The notes beneath the pieces are model-generated. The model saw nothing but the letters and a program-made list of their open reading frames with translations, was not told where the DNA came from and searched no databases. Both the position numbers and the translations under genes were made by a program. 64,000 nt of DNA. Source: Hirudinaria manillensis (taxonomy: Eukaryota; Annelida; Clitellata; Hirudinida; Hirudinidae). The DNA is taken from positions 8,118,501-8,182,500 of the forward strand of contig CM067529.1 of the NCBI GenBank assembly GCA_034509925.1, given 5' to 3'. This document shows positions 40,501 to 64,000 of the stretch, one piece after another (position 1 is the first letter of the stretch; every line of letters begins with the position of its first letter).

Positions 40501-40506
40501 GCATGA
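34557..40506 (+). CDS. APLF: Aprataxin-and-PNK-like factor (APLF)-like protein with FHA domain and expanded acidic tail
   Basis: Coding exons: 34557-34658, 35061-35132, 35389-35552, 37512-37552, 37736-37824, 38058-38217, 38374-38664, 38852-38991, 39110-39326, 39821-40118, 40266-40375, 40442-40506. All phases close, giving 582 aa; the first coding exon follows an acceptor at 34548. Residues 1-112 form an FHA domain split over three exons, with GRGSLL, TDKRVSRNH and HTNPCFYK, closest in my reading to APLF/PNKP FHA domains that bind phospho-XRCC1/XRCC4. A GRHLPDW motif near residue 175 resembles the APLF Ku-binding motif (R-x-LP-x-W). The rest alternates Asp/Glu blocks with Arg/Lys blocks and ends in an acidic tail (DASDEEDEMVDLAA), extending the histone-chaperone acidic character of APLF. 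The paired PBZ zinc fingers of vertebrate APLF were not seen. Expected role: non-homologous end-joining scaffold in the nucleus. Confidence 0.8.
34659..35060 (+). other. GC-AG intron inside the FHA domain
   Basis: Exon ends CTCCAG and the intron starts GCATTT; the acceptor is AAAACAG. The join makes GRGSLLQITDKRVSRNH, which matches the FHA consensus with no gap, so a GC donor is the simplest reading. No GT donor nearby gives the right frame. Confidence 0.7.
36464..37056. repeat. Inverted repeat, 64-base arms with 465-base spacer, in an APLF intron
   Basis: Arm 36464-36527 is the reverse complement of 36993-37056 with only two mismatches. Both hold the stretch CCAAAGTATTATAAATTTCC. Surrounding sequence (about 36160-37470) has remnants of open frames on both strands (for example NPKYYKFPQHLLNFDKHLGH on the minus strand) but no recognised protein. 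Likely a decayed mobile element. Confidence 0.65.
38112..38132 (+). other. Ku-binding-motif-like sequence in the APLF-like protein
   Basis: Codons for GRHLPDW, followed by IVGAASRVKSS. The APLF-type Ku-binding motif has a basic stretch then L-P-x-W. The match is short, but its presence between the FHA domain and the acidic region is where APLF has it. Confidence 0.5.
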
Positions 40507-40785
40507 AAACGGGGACTCGTCGGAACAATAGCGTACACGAGCGTTAAATATTCTCATCTTCGTTCGTTTTTAGTCTCCTACGTCGTTTGCGACGTCGTTT
40601 TCGTCAGTGGAAGCGTCGTCGTCGTCGAGCAGCTACGTTCGTTTGGACTGCGACTTAGGAATGGATACGTTCTCCGTAGAGGTGTTTAAATGTACAACTT
40701 GAGTTATTCGGACGGAAGAGAAATTCGGGCGGACGTTTTTAAAACGTGTGTGTGAACGACGGACCAGTTATCGTGTTTGTGTCTC

Positions 40786-40791
40786 AATAAA
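40786..40791 (+). promoter_or_regulatory. Polyadenylation signal of the APLF-like gene
   Basis: AATAAA 280 bases after the stop at 40506, followed by a TG-rich stretch (ATGTGGCTTGC). Confidence 0.65.
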
Positions 40792-41107
40792 TATCCATGT
40801 GGCTTGCAATGAACTCATTCATTCGTTTGTTTATTATTTTATTTTATTTTGGTGGATTTTTATTTTTTTGCCACCTCCTTGTGGAGAGTTTGAATGTCGA
40901 CAGATTTGATTGGTTTGCTGATTTTTATGTTTGTATTGAGAGTAATGGTCTGACTGCTTGCATTGAGGACGTGAGACCCTCTTGTCATGACTGGGTGGTG
41001 ATTGAATTAGGATCGGTTTGTGACCAGTGTGTAATTCGTAATTAAAGTTAATGAACCAAGTTAATAAATTGAATACTAAATTATTTACGAATCCCAGATC
41101 GGTGAGG

Positions 41108-41113
41108 TTTATT
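41108..41113 (-). promoter_or_regulatory. Polyadenylation signal of the unassigned membrane-protein gene
   Basis: AATAAA on the minus strand about 50 bases after the stop codon at 41162. With the plus-strand signal at 40786 it shows two convergent genes ending about 300 bases apart. Confidence 0.6.
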
Positions 41114-41161
41114 TTCAGTCTGCTAAAACATTGAACAGGTGGAGACGAATCGACTACGTAA

Positions 41162-57285
<16,124 letters not shown>

Positions 57286-58540
57286 AAGGTCGAGTCAGGT
57301 TGCTGTCGTCATGGCAACGCTGAATCGTCACGTGGTCTCAATAAATTGGTTTCGTTTGACGAAAATACTTTCAACGATTTGGTTAATTTCGAGTTTCGAT
57401 TCAAAACTTTTCAAGAATTATAATGATATTTTATTTATTTATTTTTCGTAAGAAATAACAAAAATTAAATAAATATTTTTTCGTAAATCTTTAAAAATTT
57501 AAATTAGATTTAAATTGTTGTTTTCTGACATAGTTATGCTACTTCAGAGATTATCATCGTCATCATCATCATCGTCATCTTCTTCATCGCTACAATTAGG
57601 TTTCACCAATAATAAATGTCTGGCAAATTTTCGTCTCACAAAAATCTTCCAACATAATTGCGGTCTTATTAGGAAATAAAATCTAACTTTTTTCTTCCAA
57701 AATAAAAATAAATAAAAAGAAAATAAATTTAAAATGAATTTTATCTTAAATGACATTCATCGTCATGACGAACCCGTGATCAGCATCACGTGGTGATTAC
57801 AGTGCAACAGTTCCATTTTGAAATTTTACTCAGAAATCTTAACGAGGCAGAATTTCTTAAAGTCATCCACTTGAGCTCCGATGGTCACGTGACGGGAAAT
57901 GTGGAGTCCCAATAAATCAAGAAAGTCACTCAAGCGTAACATGGAGACGAAAAAATAACGTAAAACGTTAAAAAGTGCATCTTTTTCTATTTCTAAGTTC
58001 TTTTAAATGCTATCAAATATCAATTTTCTTTTCATCTTATCCGTGACTTTCCGTGTAATTCCTGTATTTATTTCTATTAAAAAACCGTAATTAACCAATA
58101 ACAACTGTTGAATTCATGAATAATTGGTTCACTATTATAAAATATGGAGCTGATCAACTGCTAATGACATACTAATTGATTAAATTAATTCACAAATTGA
58201 TGGATTAATATTATTATAATATCAATTTTAAATATTAATTACATTATTAAAATATTATATAATAATAATATCATTATTATTATTATTTACTATTAGTTAT
58301 ATTATTATAAAATTTATTTTTAATTATTATCAATACCAATCGGGATTCGATTTATAAGTTCATTTGACTCAATTATTTCAAAAGGGAAACGTGTACTTAA
58401 ACTTAAGTGTGAAAAGTGGGATTTAGGATGATGATGACGACGACGATGGTGATGATGATGACGATGATGATGATGATAATAATAATAATAATAAAAAAAA
58501 AATAATAAAAATAATAATAATAATAATAATAATAATATTA
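57286..58540. other. 5' flank of the unassigned gene, no other gene recognised
   Basis: Contains the promoter region. The start codon itself lies in CTTATGGCGGGAAG, which resembles a YY1 site. An Asp-rich open frame at 57544-57756 is a GAT microsatellite next to AT-rich sequence and is not believed. A GAT/AAT microsatellite fills 58429-58540. Confidence 0.5.
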
Positions 58541-59338
58541 GAGAAGATGGGGTTTACTACCAGCATCGAATTATTATTATTATTTTATAATAATATATTA
58601 TTATTATTATGGCTGGTTGCCGGACTGAGGAGTCGCTGGGCTATATTATACAGCGGTGCCATGTTACCGATGGTCCTAGACATGTTAGACACAATTCCAT
58701 TTTGGCCATGTTAGGAAGCAAACTTGAGAAGATGGGGTTTACTACCAGCATTGAACCCAGAATCCCGACGATAGAAGGAACAAAAATTCCTGGTTTGTGC
58801 GCATGGAAAGGCTCCACATACGTCGTGTGTGACGTGGCAGTGGCATCGGATACTTCCGACTTGAATAAAATACACGCTTCAAAAGTCGCAAAGTATGACC
58901 TTCCGGGAATCCACCAATGGATGAAGGACAATAATCCGATGCCAGAACAACGGAGTCAGAAAGGTACCATCACCGCCCTGGTCTTGAACTGGAGAGGAGC
59001 AATAGCAGAAGAGTCTTGGAGGGTTTGGAGAAGATTTGGGGTCTCGAGGAGGTTCCTTGTGTGGACCTCCATAACAACAATGCAGGAGACCCATAAGATT
59101 TGGCGAACTTTTAAAAATAACGCCTGGAAAAGAAGAAAAAAGAGGTTGAATTGAATGACATTTGTGAATGTTCAATGACTCGTAAGATCGACTTGAAAGT
59201 TCCTTTTTTTGAATGGTCTGACGGGATTTCCCAGACCCATTGGCGGACCTAAAATTATTGAATCGGGTTATGAATTGTATGAATTGATTGCTTTTTGTGA
59301 GTTTTTGGCTGGGCTAATAAAGGGAAAAAAATAATAAT
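58541..59338 (+). mobile_element. 5'-truncated R2-like non-LTR retrotransposon fragment 1
   Basis: Encodes (58609-59154) only the C-terminal part of an R2-type protein: the second half of the Cys/His knuckle (ESLGYIIQRCHVTDGPRHVRH), the restriction-like endonuclease strand (VVCDVAVASDTSDL, HASKVAKYDLPGIHQWM) and the conserved LNWRGAIAEES block. The residue pattern follows arthropod R2 closely. Two hallmarks are damaged: the knuckle His is Tyr (LGYIIQ), and the catalytic PD is PG (KIPGLCAW). The 3' end is TAATAAAGGGAAAAAAATAATAATT. A 30-base piece of the element (58541-58570) is repeated from 58726-58755 ahead of the main body. Confidence 0.85.
58609..59154 (+). pseudogene. R2-like C-terminal endonuclease ORF (fragment 1)
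   Basis: Open for 181 codons from a chance ATG at 58609 in the flanking AAT repeat. Conserved text begins at once (GCRTEESLGYIIQRC), so the element is truncated here and the ATG is not native. The Asp of the PD endonuclease pair is replaced by Gly. Confidence 0.8.
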
Positions 59339-59378
59339 TGAATTCCTCGGATACCGCGATTAGGAGAGCAACAAGGCA

Positions 59379-59819
59379 TTGGCATCATCTTCCAAAGGAT
59401 GTCCTAAGGCGTTTTACCATGCTCCCGTCAAATCCGGTGATCTGGGAATTCTTCCACTTAAACAATGGGTTCCCCGGCTCAGAATAAAGAGATTGACAGA
59501 GATCTTCTCTGAGACAGGTAGTCGTGAAGATGAATTCCTGTTGTACGTTCTTAGGAACAACACCTTGATCATGAGAGAATTCAGGAAATTTGGAACGTCG
59601 GAGGCAAAACAATCAAAAATAGATCGGAAAGTGACGGCATCAGAGAGCCTATACAAAACTGTAGACGGTTATGGATTAAGATCATTCACCAGAGGAATTG
59701 GAGTGAGTGATTGGATTTCAGCAGCAGATTCTTTTGAATCGCTGGGCCACATGATCCAGAGATGCCCGAGAACTGATGGCCCAAAGCATGAAAGACACAA
59801 CACTGTCGTTAGGGAATAA
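59379..59819 (+). pseudogene. R2-like RT-thumb and zinc-knuckle ORF (fragment 2)
   Basis: 146 codons. True homology starts upstream in another frame (about 59355) and joins this frame near 59400. It ends with RHNTVVRE and a stop; the continuation (GGYTTAIEPRIPTEKGLKIP) follows in a shifted reading. Confidence 0.75.
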
Positions 59820-59844
59820 GAACGGGAACTGCAAAAAGGAGGCT

Positions 59845-60273
59845 ATACCACAGCAATAGAGCCCCGTATTCCCACAGAAAAGGGTCTCAAAATTCCGGAT
59901 TTGTGTGCCTGGAGAAGTGACCTCTACATAGTGACTGATGTTGCCGTTGCATCCGATGATTATGATTTAGACAAGTGCCACGAGAGCAAGGTTTCCAAGT
60001 ACGACATTAAAGATGTTCACGGTTGGATGTTGAGAAATGCCCCAGCCGGCGTCAAAAGAATGCTTCCGAAGGTTGGCGCCTGCGTTTGAAATTGGAGAGG
60101 AGTCATGAGTACAGAATCATACAGATTCTGGAGAGAGTGCGGCGCTTCCAAAACGAGTTTAATGTACGTTGTGCTCTCGGTCGTCAGTCACAGTTACAAA
60201 ATCTGGAGCGCCCACAGCTGCCCTCTTCCGAGGGCAATCGCACTTTTTCGGACTGCGAATTCTCAGTGACATT
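59845..60273 (+). pseudogene. R2-like endonuclease remnant (fragment 2)
   Basis: Carries IPTEKGLKIPDLCAW, VTDVAVASDDYDLDKC and YDIKDVHGWM, then a stop at 60087-60089, after which NWRGVMSTESYRFWRECG continues in the same frame. It ends near 60273, and 60274-60415 is 3' UTR. Confidence 0.7.
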
Positions 60274-61496
60274 GGCAGTTGACGTTAGTCAGCGCGTTCG
60301 ATCATGACTTCACCTTCCAACCGAATGTCCAGGGTAATCTCAGATCCTAGTGCGAACACTAAACTTTGGAGAGGCTGTCGGAATATCTTGCTTGCCAGTG
60401 AGGCCGAGAAAATAATATTAAAAAAAATAATAATTGTAATAAAAAACATTTAAAATGATAATTCCATGTACTTAAATTAAATCATTTCCACATCACCTAA
60501 CATTGAAATTATTTCTGAGCACAAATTCCTCACGAATTCTTCCTTGAATTTCAGGAAATAAAATTTTAAATAACTTCTAATGAATAATTAAAAACAAGGG
60601 CATCTCATGAAGTCCAAGACATTATGTCCAATTTCATTTTGACTTAACATTAACTCGAAACAATAAACCTTAATTTATTGACAAATAGCTAAAACAAACA
60701 TTATTAAATGCTTTTGTGTGAAAATATTTATAAAAATAAATGTTTTAATCCAACAAAATATGTTTGCAACTATTTATTCATTTAATTTCATTTATTTTTT
60801 ATAATAATTTATTCAGTTTTATCGAATCAACAGGTTTTATGGTCATCACACATTCTTCTCTACTTTCTATGGCTTCCTCATTTGACTCTCCCCTGCTAAG
60901 AACCACTGGATATTATGTCATAAATATTATAATTATTATTTACATAATTTTATATTTCAATATAATATATAATATATAATCATATTAATTTTTCATTCCT
61001 TTATCACAATTTCCAATAACATGGACGGATATCTTTAAAACTTAAATACCTTGTTTTAAGCACTTTTCCAAATTAAGTATATCATAAAATCATAACATTA
61101 TCTTAAATTATTCGTAATTTTGTTCTCAATTTAACTTTTTGTTAATTTAATTGGAAAAAAAAAACAGTTGTGATTTCGCGAACAATTTCCACATTTACTA
61201 TTTTAATGGCAAGAAATCATTTCATTTTCAGATCGTGTTAAACACAGGAGATGCTGAATATATAGTTATAATAATAACTACAATTGATAAATATAATTAG
61301 CATTAATTATGTTGTTAATATTAATTATTATTATCAGCACTGATAACATTTTCTATTGAACATTAAATAAAGTATAATTGGTTTGAACGTTGCTGAAGCT
61401 TTTAGTAACAGAAACAAATACATTCCAAAATGATCAAATGCAAAACAAGGAACTCAAGCTGTAAATGTAATATTGTAAATGCTAAGTAATACAACA

Positions 61497-61498
<2 letters not shown>

Positions 61499-61572
<74 letters not shown>
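61499..61572. repeat. (AAT)n microsatellite
   Basis: Two AAT runs separated by a single TATAAT break. Confidence 0.9.
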
Positions 61573-62665
61573 TTAAAATATAATTACATAAAATTTAATT
61601 AATAAAATTAATAATTATGTTACTTTAATACTTGTTTTAATAACGACACTTACCTCAATGTGTTTTGTAAGCGTTAGTAACTGATTGACTGATAGATTGA
61701 TTGATTGATTGATATATTAATTGGCCAATTGATTGATTTGATTGTTGTTGCTATTATTATTGTTGTCATCGTTGTTAATGTTGTTGCTATTTTACATCTC
61801 ATTAGCAGCGTATCGAAGGAAATAATTTGACGAGAAATTGAATGAAATATTTTGATTAAAACTCTGTGTTCACGTGACCTTTTGAACCACACGAATCCGC
61901 AACACGGAGTCTCAGATGAATTGTTCGTGTATTCTTCCGTCTCTTTCTTTGTCTCTTCCGGTGTCCTTCTCAGTTCTTTGGAATTTTGAAATGAAATTGA
62001 TTTTGCAATTCATCAATTCTCTCGATCAAAGCATTGGGGGAATATTTAATACTGCCGTGTCCAAACTAGGTCGGCATTTTTATTTCTCATGGCGACCAGC
62101 AATTTTTGAAAGTCGATGTCTTATTTACAACCTTTAATTACTAAAATAAATTAAATTGCAGGGTAATCAGAGAAGAAAAATTGTTTTACCATGAGCATTT
62201 GCTTATTATTAATTATTATTATTATTATATAATTAACTTAATTATTATTATTATTATTATTATATAATTAACTTAATTATTGTTATTAGGTTAAGCTAAC
62301 TTCTTGCATACTAGGATGTATATTTGCGATGACCAACGTTAAGAAAGTAAAAATAAACCTTCAAAGAGAGGTGAATTAAAAAATATTTAAAAAATGTTTT
62401 TTTTAAATATTTTTAAAAATATTAAAAAATATTTAAACACGAAACAAAGAAAAAAGGCGAACGAAACTACATTTGAAACCAAAAAGAATTCGAAACTCAA
62501 ACATCAATCATCATTTTCGAAAGGAAATAAATTATTTTTTTTAACCTTTTCAACGTAAGAGTTAAACAATATATTTATTTATTTTTTTATCAATTATGAG
62601 AAAATCTTACAATAAATTTAAACATTAAGAAATTATATAAACTATATTTATTGATAATGTTTTCC

Positions 62666-62671
62666 TTTATT
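62666..62671 (-). promoter_or_regulatory. Polyadenylation signal of the putative terminal exon
   Basis: AATAAA on the minus strand, four bases past the TAA stop. Confidence 0.4.
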
Positions 62672-62674
62672 CTT

Positions 62675-62893
62675 TTATACGTTTTGAGAGTTTCTAACAA
62701 ATAAACAAGTCAGCATTCGAATTACATCGTCGTATTGATGCGCAGAAGAAAGTAGTTCCGCCTTGAAGGTTGTTAAAACTGGCGGATGAATCTCGGTCAG
62801 TAGGGTGCCATCAAGGAAATTGTTGGAAAAGTTGTCGCCATCTGCGTTATTTAAGGCCTTATTGTTACAGAGAACACGACTTCTGATTTCTAA
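62675..62893 (-). CDS. Probable 3'-terminal exon of an unknown gene extending past the right edge
   Basis: A clear acceptor (AAATGCAG) opens a 72-codon frame of ordinary protein composition (RSRVLCNNKALNNADGDNF...LTEIHPPVLTTFKAELLS) that ends in TAA at 62675, with AATAAA only four bases further on (62666-62671). This acceptor-ORF-stop-poly(A) arrangement is typical of a terminal exon. No upstream exon could be fixed in 62894-64000. Product unknown. Confidence 0.4.
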   Translation of the reverse strand, partial: LEIRSRVLCNNKALNNADGDNFSNNFLDGTLLTEIHPPVLTTFKAELLSSAHQYDDVIRMLTCLFVRNSQNV

Positions 62894-64000
62894 CTGCATT
62901 TGTTTTAAATTTTCAAATATTTACGACTTATTATTAATAAATTATTTTTGATCATAAAAGAATATTATTCTAATAATGAAGTTATTTATTTAAATTATAA
63001 AAAAATAAACGACATTCGTCCAGGCGTAGACTGCATAAACATAAAATTTATGAAAGCACTTAAAAATGTTTCAAAACAAACTTTGAATGTTGTCGCTTGC
63101 AACGAAAACATGAATATTTAAAGGAAAAACATAAACCTCATGAATAATTAAGCAGACTCTTTATTCCGGGCATTTCCAAGTCACGCGTGGAACATTGGTA
63201 ATTATTTGACACAATCATTTCACACGTCACAGTCTTTCCTGAGATTTTGATATCGGTTTTGAAAGGATAACAAAATGTCGTTTGTAAACATTGTTTGTAA
63301 ATAAACGTTGTTTGCGACAGTCGTTTGTTTACAATTTTGAATGTTTACAAACATTTGCAAAGACTGGATGTCGAAAGCCAATCTGCTAAGGAGACCAATC
63401 AAGTTTTAAAAGTGAATTGGAATTGAAATTTCATTCGTCGGACTAAAAACGAAAATGCAATTTAGCTAAAAACGTCAGCAAAAAATAATTTTTTTGTGCA
63501 TTTTTGTGCATTTTAGTGTCTCCCTGTTTTTAGATATTTTGCAATGCAAACATAAACTTTTATTTCCTTTCCAAATTTCTCCCTCGTGAAACTCGAAGTT
63601 CAAACACTTTCGTTTGATTGTTTTTGTCGGGTTTTTGGAAAATCTGTTCCTTCCTGCAATTTCTGGAATCCATTTAAGAAGAGCTGCTGAAATTTTTAAT
63701 CAATTTTTAATTAATTGTTTATTTTCATCGAGAAACAATTCGCTGGAATTCGAAAGATTAGTTTCAGATGAGACTGAATTTAATATAAATCATCTTTGAT
63801 CTTTTTTTAAAGGGATGGATGGATGGATGGATGGATGGATGGATGGATGGATGGATGGGTGGATGGATGGATGGATGGACGGATGGATGAACGAATGGAT
63901 GTTAATTCATCAATGCATTTGTAATGTAACATAATTAAAGGTGATGTAACTTTGCAATGGTCACGTGACATCGCAATGGTGATCTAACATCGTAATGGCC
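62894..64000. other. Right edge, no gene resolved
   Basis: If the exon at 62675-62893 is real, this would be intron. A short frame at 63350-63400 (IGLLSRLAFDIQSLQMF, minus) is a weak exon candidate. The end of the window is a GGAT microsatellite. Confidence 0.4.
63812..63900. repeat. (GGAT)n microsatellite, about 21 units
   Basis: Near-pure tetranucleotide run with GGGT, GGAC and GAAC variants toward the right. Confidence 0.95.

Larger units (their letters stand above)
59343..60415 (+). mobile_element. 5'-truncated R2-like non-LTR retrotransposon fragment 2
   Basis: Immediately follows fragment 1 in the same orientation and reaches further 5': it includes the RT thumb region (RRATRHWHHLPKDV, then KAFYHAPVKSGDLGILPLK, very close to R2), the knuckle remnant (FESLGHMIQRCPRTDGPKH), the endonuclease (KIPDLCAW, IVTDVAVASDDYDLDKCHES) and NWRGVMSTESYRFW. 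The frame breaks near 59400, a stop at about 59818 ends the first ORF, and another stop at 60087 ends the second. The PD pair is intact here but the first knuckle cysteines are not. It differs from fragment 1 at many positions, so it is a separate insertion. Confidence 0.85.
60416..62674. other. AT-rich intergenic stretch
   Basis: No gene recognised. It holds a split AAT microsatellite (61499-61572) and a short duplicated ATTATTATTATATAATTAAC block (about 62216-62280). An open frame at 61916-62137 has no homology that I recognise and no splice context. Confidence 0.5.

Noticed and set aside
57544-57756. Minus-strand frame ending in an Asp tract
   Set aside because: GAT microsatellite joined to Phe/Lys-rich AT sequence; no acceptor, no homology.
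61916-62137. 73-codon plus-strand open frame
   Set aside because: No homology recognised, no splice sites in support, and lies in AT-rich intergenic DNA.

Overview
The window is nuclear DNA of an invertebrate animal. It is very AT-rich, its genes are split into many short exons with mostly GT-AG introns, it is full of AAT/ATC/CA/GGAT microsatellites, and it carries decayed non-LTR retrotransposons. The species cannot be named from the sequence. There are no operons, no rRNA or tRNA genes, and no prokaryotic signals. Layout: (1) 1225-8585, minus strand: a complete 22-exon COG3 gene (825 aa). (2) 9825-22151, minus strand: a 21-exon adhesion GPCR (about 1,130 aa) with chitin-binding-like domains, Ig, HormR, GAIN/GPS, seven TM segments and a cytoplasmic tail. 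A frameshifted REL-endonuclease non-LTR retrotransposon (14880-18636, plus strand) lies antisense in a GAIN intron. (3) 22152-26296: intergenic, with an orphan plus-strand promoter-like cluster near 23.03-23.26 kb. (4) 26297-31042, minus strand: an 8-exon gene (961 aa) whose N-terminal half resembles the N-terminus of JARID2 but which ends without JmjN, ARID or JmjC domains. (5) 34557-40506, plus strand: a 12-coding-exon APLF-like DNA-repair gene (582 aa) with a split FHA domain, a Ku-binding-like motif and a long alternating acidic/basic tail. (6) 41162-57285, minus strand: a long gene for a secretory-pathway multi-pass membrane protein (about 1,270 aa) that I could not assign to a family; it converges tail-to-tail with gene 5. 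(7) 58541-60415: two 5'-truncated R2-like retrotransposon fragments in tandem. (8) 62675-62893, minus strand: a probable terminal exon of a gene entering from the right edge. Exon models were built by hand: splice sites were chosen so that reading phase is continuous, and for genes 1, 2, 4 and 5 every junction closes in phase from start codon to stop codon. The four assigned or partly assigned genes have unrelated jobs (Golgi tethering, adhesion signalling, Polycomb-like chromatin binding, end-joining repair), so I infer no functional cluster. The most unusual points are a recurrent pattern of ATC/GAT arrays starting just after 5' splice sites, the chitin-binding adhesion GPCR, the JARID2-like protein without its catalytic-fold half, the acidic APLF, and the unassigned membrane protein.
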